From Blastobasis lacticolella (lineage: Eukaryota > Arthropoda > Insecta > Lepidoptera > Blastobasidae): a DNA stretch of 64,000 nucleotides. Shown in pieces: positions 1 through 12,542 of this stretch (position 1 is the stretch's first letter; each line of letters opens with the position of its first letter). The notes under the pieces are model-generated. The model saw only the letters and a list, made by a program, of their open reading frames with translations, did not search any database and was not told the origin of the DNA. The stretch lies in assembly GCA_905147135.1 (NCBI GenBank), contig LR990046.1:16460501-16524500 (forward strand). The letters are read 5' to 3'. The translations under genes and the position numbers were made by a program.

Positions 1-894
1 TTAAAGATGGTTTTAATTTTGAAAATGACTGTGTTTGTTTTCAACAAGTTGATACTTTCATACAAATCATACATTTATACTTTCTTTATTTTCCTTTTCC
101 ACTTACTGCTACTGATTGTACTTCACAAGCATTTAGCTCCATCATAACACAAATTTAGTTGATTATCCGTTTTATGAAGTTTTGAAACAAAATTGGGAAT
201 CTCCAAATTATCAAGACAGAAATAGATGTGGAAATTCTCCAATGAATGGGATGAGAGCAGACAAATGATTATGATAGGCACTTGACCGCCGTCTTACCTG
301 ATTGATAATGATGTCTTGACTAGATGTCATCATTAGTAAGAACCGGAAAAAATGATGACAGTAACCTTTGTTTCTATATACCCCTCTGTCTGAAATTGTC
401 CAAAATATACAGTACTGTGATAAAAAGAGAACAATGGCATAAAAAAAAGACGTACTAGAGGTACCTTGATTCCAAATTGCTTTTGTAATTAATTAAATTT
501 GACTCATGATAAATTCTTAACGGAGTTGTAGTTTATTATGAAGAAGTTGTGTAATAAAGTTCTTGCGTGACTGCCAAAATTTTAATAATGCTTTTATTAA
601 CGTCCTTTTTATGATCTTGATTATTAATATCGATTGTAGGACAGCAGAAGACAGCCTTTGTATATTATATTTTAACAGTTTTATTAACTACCTACTAGAT
701 AACTTTGTGAGCGACGTTTCCTGCAGGGAAATTGAAACGTTCCAATGAAAACTGGGGTCTACTGAAAACCAGCTTTACGGCGACTGTCGTGACATATACC
801 CAATGCACTCTCCACATGGCATAGGTAACGAGATTGCAATGTATCTTTTTCCGTCGTTTTATGTCTTTGCTCTACTTTTTTTTCTACGAATATT
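1..894. other. No gene seen
   Basis: AT-rich, no recognisable gene. GTCTACTGAAAACCAGC at 757-773 resembles LINE 3' text also found at 34700-34725 and in the foldback arms. Confidence 0.4.
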
Positions 895-1140
895 TAAATT
901 TTTTTATTTTATTTTATCCGGCAGACGAACAGGCATGCGGCCCACCTGATGGAAAGTGGTCACCGCCGCCTATGGACATCAGCAACACCAGGGGAGTCAC
1001 CAATGCGTTGCCCGCCTCTGAAGAGACCTCGTATACCTCTTGAACGATCCCATGTCATAGTCTAAAGGAAACACTGTGTCTGGCAGCTCATTCCACATCC
1101 GAATCGTACGAATGAGCGATTGCCTTGTGTCTAAAATAAA
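895..1140 (+). mobile_element. LINE 3' UTR fragment (CACCTGATGG...TATGGACATCAGCAA family)
   Basis: Contains CGGCAGACGAACAGGCATGC, CACCTGATGGAAAGTGGTCA, TATGGACATCAGCAACACCA and GCTCATTCCACATCCGAATC. Same block at 39225-39335, 47320-47430, 41240-41340 and in the foldback arms. Confidence 0.6.
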
Positions 1141-2455
1141 CGTATTTTACTTCACTTTACAAATCGTGAATTTGTCACGCATGAAATAGGAAAATATGTT
1201 GTTGTTATTGTAACGAAAATGTACCTACTAATCCATAGACGTCACTAATTAACCCAGCTTAAATATAGCACACACTATCAGTTATAATTACTGCATTCCG
1301 CGTGATTAACGCCAAATACCACACTATCACATTAATGCAGACGAATAGGTATATTAATAGGTACATGATGGTCAGGGACCTAGTGTACATTATATTACCT
1401 TCAAGACCAGAGACAATAGGATCGCTCCCATCTATCCTGGAGGCTTGGCCGAGTTAATTTGGCAGATGAAACAAATCGTTTTACCTGGCCTCTTAAGGAC
1501 TTTGCCCTACCACTCATACCCACCGCTGCAACTCCTGTGTGGCCAGGGTCTACAGCGGCAACTACACACAGGTCCTAAGTTTTGATACACAGGCGCGCCC
1601 GAGGACAAGCTAATACTGTCTTGGAACCCGCAACAAACTGAATTAAAAAGTAACTGGTAGCAGGAATGATATTTTAACCTGGCCTGCTGTTTTTCATTCA
1701 AGTACGTTATTTTAGGTGATCGATTTCAAAGATACAAGCTTTCACATTTTGACTATTACTAGTTTTTGTCAGAGAAAATAATCCCATAAACACATATATA
1801 ATCCAATAAACATTTCAAGTTCCACATATAAAATTTCAGTCCCTATTTTACCCTCCTCACATTTATTTATGGAGATAAAAAGTAGCTTTATGTCTTTCCA
1901 CAGGTGATTCACACAGCCATCTATCTTCTTGTCAAATATATGGATTAGGATTTGACTAGGACAAAACGACAAATTAATCGTAGAAGTTAAGGGAGACAGA
2001 CACCATTAACTATCGGTTCGCTAAGCTATCTGTTGGTTTGTCACTAAGTAGCATAAAAAACTTAGGAATAAGGATTTTCAGTCAGCTCCCGCACTATCAT
2101 CAGTAAAATTCGAGACGCAAATTACATGTATTTGTGGTCAATATCGGATGCTGCAATACCGCACTGCCAGATTAATTAATGCTGTATCCATCGCCAATGA
2201 CAGGCAATCAACATGATATGAAGATAGCAGTTATACTGCGGAGAAAGCTGTAGCCCCCTCCGCATTAGTGGGGTCTCATCCGTTGATGCGGAGCACGACG
2301 ACATTGAAACCATCTATGAAATCACAACGTATATCAACGCCTCATAAAATATGACCATAGATGTTAATATTATTAAATTTTGACATTATTACAACTTTTA
2401 CCATTTTGTAATCTACTATTATTACTATTTATTAATTACTTGTATGACTTTAATA

Positions 2456-2768
2456 GCGTCGGTAGCCGGGCGGTAGAGTATCCAACTCGAAAGCGAGAGC
2501 CAGCCATGGCCATGTACCAAAGACTCTTTTCTGAGTTATGTATCATTAGTTGAATTCTAACCGATGTTATTACGGTGAGGAATTCAGGCAACTTCATTTG
2601 TAACCATGATCTAATCTGGTCACGTTCCCTTGGTAGGCAGAGTCCCGGAGGTAAGATGGTAGGCGCTCCACTGTAATTACCTGATCGCCAAATCCTAGAT
2701 CACGGTCAAGGTGGACCCCGGGCCCTCGTTCTCAAGAGCACAACCGGGACATTAACGCCAAGATGATT
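2456..2768 (+). mobile_element. tRNA-derived SINE family A, full length
   Basis: tRNA-like head GCGTCGGTAGCCGGGCGGTA then CCAACTCGAAAGCGAGAG, a linker CATGTACCAAAGACTCTTTT, a body with GGAACTGACCAGATTGG-type text in reverse, and the end GACATTAACGCCAAGATGAT. Box B is damaged here. Confidence 0.75.
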
Positions 2769-3234
2769 ATGTTTTTATTTATTACTTGTATGAATTAAGA
2801 ACTTTCCATTAGAAAATTATTTATATTATAGTTTTAAGTATAATACAATATATAGGTACACATAAGTACCAAAAAACTGTAAAATGAGAAAAATTAAATA
2901 TATCTAAATCTAAAATCTAAATCATAATATTATTATGGAATGGAACGAACAACTTACAGTAAACATGCAATCATATTGTAAAAATTTAGACAGTCACTAG
3001 ATGTAATAGTTCTCTGCCGTTTACTGTGTCGAGGGAGGCCCGAGAAGTACTTATATAAATTGGTTAGAGTGGGTCTGAACCATAGGTAACTTCGCTGAAT
3101 TTTTATAAAAGTGAAACAATATGGAGCGGCATTGTCGCTTTGTTGTGATCAAACTTCCTAAATAAAGATTAAAATAACTCCTCCCTGCATACTTATATTC
3201 GGTAAGAACACTGCAAGAGCATAAGTATAATAAG

Positions 3235-3358
3235 TATGTATACAAAAAATATATAAGTAGTTTATCAACTACCTAGCACCCATAACACAAGCTTTGCTTA
3301 CTTTGGGGCTAGATGGCGCTGTGTGAATTTATCAACGATTATTTATTTATTTATTTAC
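3235..3358 (+). mobile_element. SINE family B, 3' part
   Basis: AGTAGTTTATCAACTACCTA, CATAACACAAGCTTTGCTTA, GGGCTAGATGGCGCTGTGTG then (TTTA)n. Confidence 0.65.
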
Positions 3359-3604
3359 TACCTTAAGAATCATATACCTTTAGTTTAGTACAAGACACTA
3401 CTGTGGAATTAAACGTTTTTATAGTGTTCATGAGTTACATTTTTACTTATTACTTAAAAAAAACTGATTTAGGCCAAAGAGTACCAAATACCGTGAATGT
3501 TGCTGTAGCGGCGTAGGTAAATTTTCTTGAAGTGGTAATACACTTATGCTGTTGCACTGTACATAAAACAGAAAAAAATTAAACGCGAACATGTGGTTAG
3601 TGTT

Positions 3605-3840
3605 TCATCATCACAGCCCGTAACAGTCAACTGCAGGATTTCCATAATCTCCACGCTTGGCAGGCGGGTTGGAGATCGCAGTGTTTAAATAAAACAATGG
3701 AAAATGCTGCTGCCCATTTTCCAGACTAAGGAGACTATTTTATCTTTTGCCTCGAAAACATTAGTCGCCTTGTACGACACCCATGAGTGTAAGGGGTTGG
3801 TGCTACTCTGCCGGACACCACACGGACAGTTCAGTGATTA
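3605..3840 (-). mobile_element. SINE-like repeat family C ((GAT)n tail)
   Basis: Minus-strand copy: CATCATCACAGCCCGTAACA at the tail, AATCTCCACGCTTGGCAGGC, GGAAAATGCTGCTGCCCATT, CCTTGTACGACACCCATGAG, ending near CCGGACACCACACGG. Confidence 0.7.
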
Positions 3841-4080
3841 TTTTCGTGAAAACGGTATTTGTTCATCTGTTACGTTTATACGTAATGAACGTACGTAGAT
3901 GAAATTCATATGGTCCCATTACAAAGTAGCTTGGACTTTGAGCGAAAACATGTACGTACAGATTTCAGCAGCTGGTTCGGCTTTGTAGATCGTCTCTATT
4001 GCACGCGGATGAGTAAATACAAAACCAAAACTAGCCGACGGGCATTATTTACCGCAGACGAGTGTAACACTCTAGTGCGG

Positions 4081-4364
4081 CCATGTATTAATGACTCTTT
4101 TCTGAGTTATGTACATTAGTTGAACACTAAACGATGATCTTACGATGAAGGAAAACATCGTGATGAAACCTGCACGTTCAGCGACTGAATGTGTAATCAT
4201 GATCCAATGTAGTCTAATACCAGAGGGTAACAGGGTCACGGAAGTCAGTTTTCAGTCGCTCCACTTTAATTACCGGATATGCCAAATCTTGGAGAATGGT
4301 CCCGGCGGACCCCGGGCCCTAGCGTGCGAGACCACAACTGGGACATTAACGCCAAGATCATTAT
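4081..4364 (+). mobile_element. SINE family A, head truncated
   Basis: Begins in the linker (CCATGTATTAATGACTCTTT) and runs to GGGACATTAACGCCAAGATC. Confidence 0.75.
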
Positions 4365-4802
4365 TATTTCAGTGTAACACTCTATTCTAGCCAGTCACAT
4401 TCACTCTAGTCACAGGCAAAAGCCACATAAATATACCAGTAATGATACCAGAGTAATGAATTCAAGTAATTGCAATCATTTATATCCAGCTAAGTAAATG
4501 ACGAAGCATTTTTATTACATTAATATACTTAACGTAAGTACAATTGTGCACCTATACGCTTATTATCATAGTGCTGGGACATTTTAGGGTGACGTCTTGA
4601 CCAACATTTTGTGGGTCTCCTAAACGTCTTCTATCGCTACAAAGTGGATTTTTCTTGTATTCGATGACGTAGGATAACCTACGGCGCTCTCACAGTTTAT
4701 TTCGTACGACGAAGTACACCACGCCTAGGGTTGCCAGCTTTTTTTAGTAATATAATATTTTCGGGTTTAGAAGCCATAAAAATATAGTAGGCAGGGAATT
4801 AA

Positions 4803-5700
4803 TAAAAAAATATATAGTAGAAATAGAAATAGAAATAGAAAAAATTTATTTGGCACTCCATACATACACATACAACTTATAAGTAACACAAAAGAAGAAA
4901 TTTATTTCTGACGACGGACTACTAACTAACTAATTACTAACATAAGCCGCATGTGTATGCTGCAGTAACGCAAAAAGGTCATGGCTCAGCACAGTGTTGC
5001 CTGGGAGAGCAACACACTGATATTCTGCCAAGACCCGCAAAGAAGGGTGCACGGTAAACTACGATACCATTAATGAGGTGCAACTACCCAATTATCAGCA
5101 TAGAGTCTAGTAATTTGTGTAATGTGTGTGTGTGTGCTTATCAATTGTCAATTTCACTATAATATATTCACTGCAGTAAAATAAATTGAGTAAAGATGCT
5201 TATGCATATACATACATGTATAAAATAATACTTATTACGCCAACAAATCCTATCCAGCAGCGTCAAAGACATACCTCCACTATCGCAAAAAGTGTTCTGG
5301 TATACCCTCTACCTGAATTTTTAAAATATAGCATCTGTAGTGCTTCTTAAACGTACACTTTGAACCTAACAATCTTAAAGGAGGAGGTATGTTGTTCCAG
5401 CACTTTGTTGCTTGATAGCGGAAGCTGCCCCTAAACGCTGCAGAACCATGTTTGTGAACCGCCAGAGGAATACGAGCCGATCTATTGCCGTACTTTTCCT
5501 GTAGACAAGTGAAGTTCAGCTTACTATACAAGTATTCCGGTCGTTTAAATTTCACTACATCAAACAGCATACATGCAAGATGAAATTTTTGTCTAGACGC
5601 CATATTTAACATAGACTTGCTATTAAGATATGGGGATATGTGACTACGATATGGTATATTGAAGCAGAATCGGCAGCAAGCGTTCTGCACGCGTTGCAGC
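4803..5700 (-). mobile_element. Non-LTR retrotransposon 3' end with RT tail
   Basis: The ORF at 5690-5280 (136 codons) begins MQNACCRFCFNIPYRSHISP and contains LNMASRQKFHLACMLF, PEYLYSKL and FRYQATKCWNNIPPPLR, the C-terminal end of CR1/Jockey-type ORF2. About 450 bases of 3' UTR follow, ending in a (TTTCTA)n tail read on the minus strand (4811-4840). The 5' end is truncated, as usual for target-primed insertions. No target duplication identified. Confidence 0.75.
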
Positions 5701-5782
5701 CCATTATATAGTTTATTTTTTTACTAAAATGTACGTACCTATATTATATTTAAATGTATATTTTCTGCTACATTGAGCTTAT

Positions 5783-6032
5783 ATGTGGTGTGTGGTGCCG
5801 CCACCTCAAAGAATAGCACCACCCCATCTCTTCCCGTGGGTGTCGTAAGAGGCGACTAAGGGACAAATCCGAAAGATGGGCAGCAGCATCTTTCTGGGTA
5901 CATTTACATCAACTGCACTGCGATCTCCAACCCGCCTGCCAAGCGTGGAGATTATGGCAATGACCTCCCCATTCGTGGGAGAGGCCCGAAGTCCTGCAGT
6001 GGATTGTTATGGGCTGTGATGATGATGATGAG
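5783..6032 (+). mobile_element. SINE-like repeat family C
   Basis: GTGTGTGGTGCCGCCACCTC, GGGCAGCAGCATCTTTCTGG, CCAAGCGTGGAGATTATGGC, GTCCTGCAGTGGATTGTTAT, GGGCTGTGATGATGATGATG. Confidence 0.7.
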
Positions 6033-6035
6033 CTT

Positions 6036-7728
6036 ATATAATATTCGATTTGCAGCAGGAAATTTTTTCTTTTGAGGGTCTTTTAGATGCGTTCCGTTTT
6101 GCGGTAAGTGGTAAGGTGTGCTAATTAAATATAGTCATTTCGCCTACTATGTTTTAATTTTTAATTTATAGCAGGTAGACTCCTAATATAGTAGGATATT
6201 ATATTAGTACCTAATATATTATATAGTAGTAACCCTTACCACGCCGTCCGCGCACTTTTCCAGCAACTGCATGCGCGCGTCTCGCTGCAGTTGCTGCAAC
6301 GGCGTAATTTTGCCGTGTTGGTTTTAGGTGCGTCCTAAAAAGACCACAATAGCGTTTGATATTATGATTTTGACCAATACCGAAACTAAGTGACGCCATA
6401 CTGAATTGGCATGTCAATATCAACAACAGCGACACTGCAGATAAGTTTGTGACAAAGTAATAAAACTCATATTATGAAACGCTGTTGTGGCCGGTTTAGA
6501 CCCCCTGGATGCACCCATAAATATTTTCAACGCTGTCAATCCATCTCTTCTAGTTTTTGTAGGTTTTCTACATTACGCTTGTTGGTTGATAGTCGCCACT
6601 CAGGAACCTTTCCTCCCATCTACAACTCGTACGTAACACTTTTGGAGGGGTAGTGTCTATCGAAGTTGATTCATGTCGGTCAACTATGGTGGTCAAAGTG
6701 GAATGCCGTCGGAATCATGTCGTTTCCTAGTTCAGTGAAGAAGAAGCTTTGCCGGAATACTGTTTTCGTGGAACGCCGTGGAAATCATATCGTTTCCTAG
6801 TTAAGTGAAGTCGCAGAAGTCGTTTCTACGTTATTACTACGAAACAATTACGGATGCTTGTGTCGATCTTTTGTTGTCAGAATTAAACAACGTGGGCGAT
6901 CCATATTTTCTGAGTAAAACCTTGTAAGGTTTACCGGAATTCTATTTTCGACTCTCGCACTGTAACAACATCCCTATTCGTTGAAACACGCTGACACGTC
7001 TGCAGATGGCACGATCCATCACGAAAGATGACAGAACCATGAATTCTGTTAATATTTACGCGTGTGCGGCGCCGTCAATTATACTTGAACAAACGCGGTC
7101 TCGTATTTCGAGACGTGTGTTAATTATAATTATTGTCTCGAGAGGGTGGTCTTCATTTGCATAAAATTGGGAGGCGTAAAAGGGCAGCATATTTTGCAAA
7201 ATTCCCACGAATGTTAGTATTTTCATAGGTTTTTTAACGTTTTAAAGCCTGTTTGGCGGTGAAGGATAATGGTAGCCGCCAATGTTGGCAAGCGAAGATG
7301 GTGAGAAGGTAGAAAAGGGTAATTACCCACCTGGCCGGGTGTTGTGACCAGGGGACCAAGGGTCCGACAGTTGATCGTCGGAAGTTGTATATATGCCGTG
7401 GAAGTTGGCACATTTCTCTAGCGCGATGTAGGATTGTTAGCGCCATCTATGTGCGGATGCTTGCCAACCTTGTGTTCGTGTACTCGTAATGTGAGTATCG
7501 TTGAGTTTCCCTAGTGGAGCGATAGATGTCGCTACACCTGTTTAGATGTCTCCACTTACACTTACACCTACCACATACAAGTCTGTATGGGCCCTTACGG
7601 GGCAAGCGTTTGGTCGCTATTTCAAATGATAGAAAGTGCCACTGCCGGGTATGGAGATGAGTCAATAGCCCATCCAGCCCATAGGTATATAGCCCACCAA
7701 TGCATTGTCCATATTAAACGAGACCGGT
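6036..7728. other. No gene seen; diverged repeats
   Basis: Apart from the repeat at 6670-6830 I see no coding evidence. The 7150-7665 block is GC-richer (GGCCGGGTGTTGTGACCAGG, TAGATGGCGCTAACAATCC in reverse) and could be a solo LTR, but I could not define its ends. Confidence 0.35.
6670..6830 (+). repeat. Diverged direct repeat of about 65 bp
   Basis: GTGGAATGCCGTCGGAATCA and GTGGAACGCCGTGGAAATCA each lead into TCGTTTCCTAGTT(C/A)AGTGAAG. The nearby segment 6370-6510 (GACGCCATACTGAATTGGCA) recurs at 11090-11200, so both are probably repeat family pieces. Confidence 0.45.
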
Positions 7729-8708
7729 ATGCTAATTACGTTACTCTGTTGCGTGTCTATCATTTCAATGATTGAAATTGTTACTTTTGCGATTACGTAT
7801 CATCAATCGTCGTATGTTAGAAATAACATATCTATGTACAGACGTGCTCATAACGCGGATAGGAGACAGACACGCCACCCAGGCAAACTGGAAGTCCAAC
7901 CGCGTCGCCTGGCACTTTCAGAAATAATCCGCGGGTAATTAAATTAAATTAAATTAAATATCATTTATTTCAGACAATGCCCATACATTTAGGTCAATAA
8001 TAGGTAGTATATATATAATAATGTCATAGTGTAAAATAAATCTCAAACTCTAAATAATCATAAAATAATTAAAGATACATAATGTCATCTAAAAATTAAA
8101 CATTAGATAAAAATCCCATTCCCCTCCATTCCAATCCAATTATGCGTCCCACATATTATAATAAACTACCATCGCATTTACTAAACGAACCATCTGACGA
8201 AACATTTGGGCGCGAACTGAGAAACCTTTTATTGAATAATCCGTTGTACTCAATAAGTGAGTATTACGAAATTTTGCTCGAAATAAATTCTTATTTTTAT
8301 GTACCTTTGACATAATTGTACCTATTGGTTATTATTTTGTATTATTTTAATTTTAAATTGACGTTACTAAATAAGTTATTGTGTAATTTAATTATCAGAC
8401 ATGTGAATTTATATAGTTACATAAATTTTGTATTAGTACTTATATATATATGTACTGTAACTCTGACGATCCCTAACTGAAAACTCATTTTTGACATATT
8501 TAATATGATTAGAATGAAATTGTATTTACTTTTGGGAAATAAATGAAATCTAAATCTAATCTAAATCAATCTCATGGGTTCAGTTACTAACACAGTTCCA
8601 TTGCAATAAACTACAACTATTAAATCGATTATATGTAATCGCAAATGTAACAATTTCAATAATTGAAACCAAGAGAATTGTTGGCAACAGAGTTACGTAA
8701 TTAGCCCA
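7729..8708. mobile_element. MITE (GGCTAATTACGTAACTCTGTTGCC family) split by a LINE
   Basis: Left part 7729-7808 and right part 8572-8708 are the two ends of the same TIR element seen whole at 11497-11714. The TIRs include TTTCAATGATTGAAATTGTT. Removing the LINE and one ATCAATC restores a roughly 215-bp MITE. Confidence 0.65.
7809..8564 (+). mobile_element. 5'-truncated LINE insertion inside a MITE, with 7-bp target duplication
   Basis: The insert is flanked by ATCAATC at 7802-7808 and 8565-8571. It contains an ORF2 C-terminus (RPTYYNKLPSHLLNEPSDET, then FGRELRNLLLNNPLYSISEY, at 8140-8310) followed by a 3' UTR and an AAATCTAAATCTAATCTAA tail. Within it, 7935-8100 looks like the reversed 3' tail of another LINE ((AATTA)n then ATATCATTTATTTCAGAC), a second nested insertion. 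Confidence 0.65.
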
Positions 8709-10137
8709 CTGTAATAAACCTCTTGCAGGATCAAATGTCATAGTTCAAAGGAGACCTTAGATTGAAACAGTGGGCTAGCCATACGGCCCTACCACTAAGC
8801 AAAATATTAATCAAAAACTTCAAACGTAATCTTGGTGAATGAAGAAACTCTTTGCGATTCCAATTTAATACATTGTTCGTCGGAATCTATGGACCCCGCA
8901 GTCTAATTGCGGAAGACGGACTATGGAGTACGTCCCTGGCTTGAGGCCCCGGGGACACAATTGGCCCCATTGCTCTAATGAGTGGCGCGGGACGAGCAGC
9001 TAAGTCGATTTTCTTTTGCCGGCCGACTACAATGATAGAACAGGGAGGGACTGGTTGAACATTTGGAGGCCCTCGGGGAAAAGTATTGGGCCCATTTTAA
9101 CGGTTATCTGTCATTGGCTGTAAGTTTTAACGTATTGGATTATATATAATAGGTAGCTTGTGCGATACATGTAAAATGATTTTTTTTATGTAATACGGAA
9201 ATATCAGAAAAATATTTTTGTTATAATACAAACAATACAATACAATTACAGAAATAAAATATAAAATGTATTTATATCTCAACAATGAGCCACAAAACCA
9301 CACTAAACTTAAATAACCTAACACTAAACGAAATTAGAAAAAATTGTAAAATATGTAAGTATTTGTTATTTATAAATTAATTAAAATAAAATTTAAGTAA
9401 TCATAGCGCTTTTTGCATATTTATTTCTACGATTGCCTCGTATCGATAGTTATAGAAAGTTGAGTCATTTGTACTTACACACAACTGGGTTTTCCACCTT
9501 GGGTACTGTTCCAAAAGCTACTTTAATTGACCTAAAATACCTCCCTGTATTGGCTACCAGCGGCGACCAGGTACGGCGCTAGGGCGACGTGGCCCAGACT
9601 GACCGAGCGTTAATTACCCTCCAGCCTCTTAATTAATGCGGAAGGGTGAAGCGATTAAATCGATTTTTTAACCGGATTGTAGTTTCCGTTCCAGGCGAGC
9701 AAAAGGCCTGCAGAGACGTGACAAAAGATACCGTATTATCGGTATAGTACAGTGTACAACGTTTTTTAAAGAAAAAATGGCTATTGTAGTCTGGCTGTTC
9801 TCTTATGCTTGTTGTTATTTATTTCGCTTGCGAATGTGTTATCTTTATTTTTCTAAAGAATATGTGTCATTATGACTTTTTCCAATGGAAAATTTATAAG
9901 AATTACGTAGGCGCTAATTAAATTCTATCAATTATATATATAATGTAACTAAAATTTGTTTAATCTGTATTTGAGGCATAGTCATCATTATTTTGTTTGT
10001 AAGTGTGTATTTTCATTCACGGCGAATCAGACTATGATCATCCGAAGCTTGCTGGAATAAGGTATCTTCCTATTGCCAAATTATTACCCTTCTATAGTAT
10101 GCTTTTTCTATTAGTATTGTCATAATCAGCGAGGCTC
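8709..10137. other. No gene seen
   Basis: Two GC-richer islands (8890-9120, 9540-9720) stand in AT-rich DNA; all frames are broken. Probably old repeat text. Confidence 0.35.
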
Positions 10138-10323
10138 ATGAGGTCGTATCAACCTATTGTGGTGCCACCAGCTTTAAAAAATTACAGGCGAAACAGCTTC
10201 TTTTGCAGGGTTGCAAGAGGTTTGAATACTACTGCAGTCGAGCTTGACCTAGATATTGTTAATTGTAATGTCCTTTCAGTGAAACGTAGATTAGTGAGTA
10301 ATTTGTTGACTGCGCGGACTTAG
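10138..10323 (+). pseudogene. Possible non-LTR ORF2 C-terminal remnant
   Basis: Open stretch PPALKNYRRNSFFCRVARGL then NTTAVELDLDIVN and KRRLVSNLL. This resembles the arginine-rich end of some LINE ORF2 proteins (Y..SF..R..R..N..LDIF). Weak, short evidence. Confidence 0.3.
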
Positions 10324-11496
10324 ATAATGTAACTGGGATATACGATATGATGTTCACGTGTGATCTTGTGCGTAACTGTAATATTTGTATACTTATTGAG
10401 ATACCTATAATAGGTTTACTGTTGTTATTGACAAAACTAATTTTCGTTGTAAATGCTGTTGGTTTTCCGAAAATAAATAAATAATAAGACCACACTTTTA
10501 CATCATTTTTTATTATCAGGTTCTAGGGCCACCAATAATTTCCGCACTGTTCCTCCGTAAACAAAAACATGAGCAGCAGCATATCCTTATGAATACTCTG
10601 CGATATTCAACCTACCTTCCAGAGCCTCCTCCACTATTGTTGAGAAGGCTGAAGTCCAGCAGTAGACTTATGGGCTGTTGATATTACGTGATTTGTAAAG
10701 GAATTCGTCGGATATGTGAAGTAATTAACTGTCCTATAATTTTTCCATTCTATTTTCTTTGGCTTTTAATCATTACTTTTGCTCGTATTTATAATACACA
10801 AAACTATATCATCATTGTTTTACTTAAAGTTAGAGTAAAATTAAACCTACTCCTTCGACTATATGGGCGTCCTAAAAGCCTGTAGACCGAAGAAAAGTCA
10901 GCAGCGTTTTTGTCGTGTATTTAATACACTGCGATCCAGTATACCCAAGGAGGGATGACGTCAGGCTGACAGCCGGTCATGAAACATTGAGCCAGAACTA
11001 TCTACTGGTTGTCTTAAAATGTCACATTAGCTTTTCATATGATGAGAAGGCCACAAACTTATCTGATCCGGTGGGTAAAACTGGAACAAATTGACGCCAT
11101 TTTGAATTGTCATATCAATGTCAACAACTGCGACGCTGTAGAGAAGTTTGTGACCAGTTAATATGAAGCGCTAATGTGGCTTATTAGATCCCCAGCATTA
11201 CTCTGAGAGCTATATGTTGTGCTGACCTCATCCAGGTCAGAAAGGAGATTAATATGCTCTACTTTGTCTAGATATTTACACGGCCATGCAGGGCAATCAC
11301 TGAGTCCGTGCCTTTCCGCCGGAGATGGGACGTTCATTGGACCTCGGGTGAAAATGAGAAAATTTAAATTACGCTGCCTTTTCCAGTTTAGCGTTCTAGA
11401 TTGAATGATTCTTTGTTCTTGACAAGATTCAGGGATACCTGACCTTGTTCGTTGGAGTGCAATTGTAGACAGCTTGAAGCTAAACTACTCGCTCTG

Positions 11497-11714
11497 TAAG
11501 ATAATTACATACTGTTGCCAACAACTATCTGATTTCAATGATTGAAATTGTTACTTTTTAAATTCCGTATCATCCAATGCAAATTTTCAGTTGCTAACAA
11601 ATTTACATTGCAATAAATTGAAAGTATTAAATCGATCATAAGTAATCGCAAAAGTAACAATTTCAATCATTGAAATCCGATCATTGTTGGCTACAGAGTT
11701 ACGTAATCAGCCTA
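11497..11714. mobile_element. Intact MITE, about 218 bp
   Basis: Terminal inverted repeats of about 70 bp (left GATAATTACATACTGTTGCC, right the complement of GGCTGATTACGTAACTCTGT) enclose a short AT-rich core with a TCAGTTGCTAACA block. TIRs contain a self-complementary TTTCAATGATTGAAA. The superfamily is not clear; no unambiguous target duplication. Confidence 0.65.
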
Positions 11715-11739
11715 CTAATAATGATTTCATTGTTATGTT

Positions 11740-11983
11740 ACTATACATGATGTAGCTTGCTAGATTTAGAATAAAATGCTACGAAGTGTAAATGCGAATG
11801 TATGTAAGAATGTAAGTTCGGGTGATTGGTACTCCTTCACGTAAAACCTACTCAACGGGTTTAAATGAAATTTCGCAGCAAGCTAGTTATAGCCCAAAGG
11901 AAATTCAGTGTGGTTCCCGCGGGAAGATATCTGAAATGTTATAAACATATTTTACGCAAACGAAGTCGCGGGAAAAAGCTAGT
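11740..11983 (+). mobile_element. Helitron-like element ending AAAGCTAGT
   Basis: TGCGAATGTATGTAAGAATG, CTCAACGGGTTTAAATGAAA, ACGAAGTCGCGGGAAAAAGC then TAGT. The product-less text CGCAAACGAAGTCGCGGG...GCTAGT recurs at many sites in lepidopteran genomes. Confidence 0.5.
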
Positions 11984-12291
11984 GTAGAGTAAAGTTCTAG
12001 TGGAAGAGCTTACAATAAAATTAACCTTTATCACCCACTTACAAAATAACTAATTAAATAAATCATATTACCTACCTATTTATAATATTTTAAGACAACC
12101 AAAATTGTACAGCAGCAGCTGACTGCGATATCATAATAATTATGTGGGTGGGAACATTCTCAGAAACCAAATATCGAGATTATCCCTTTAACTAACTTAG
12201 ACCACAATAACATAACAATAATAATAACAGACAAAGTAATATTTTAGGAATATATTAAATGTATTGTTTCTGCATAAATTATAGAAACAAT

Positions 12292-12542
12292 ATTGGGCCG
12301 TGTGGTGTACGGCAGAGTAGAATAGCACCAACCCCCTACACTCGTGGGTGTACACAAGGCGACTAATGTTTTCGAGACAAAAGATCTAGAGTCTCCGTAC
12401 GGTGGAAAATGGGCAGCAGCTTTTTCCATTGTTATATGCATATGCTACTGCCTAGCACGGTGATGAACGCAATAACCTCCCCTTTCATGAGGGGGAGGGG
12501 GCTAAGTCCTGCAGTGGACTGTTATGAGCTGTGATGATGAGA
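12292..12542 (+). mobile_element. SINE-like repeat family C
   Basis: TTGGGCCGTGTGGTGTACGG, CGACTAATGTTTTCGAGACA, GAAAATGGGCAGCAGC, GTCCTGCAGTGGACTGTTAT, GAGCTGTGATGATGAG. The CACTGCGATCTCCAAC block is replaced. Confidence 0.7.

Noticed and set aside
7150..7665. Solo LTR
   Set aside because: GC-rich block looks retroviral-LTR-like, but TG...CA ends and a target duplication could not be found.
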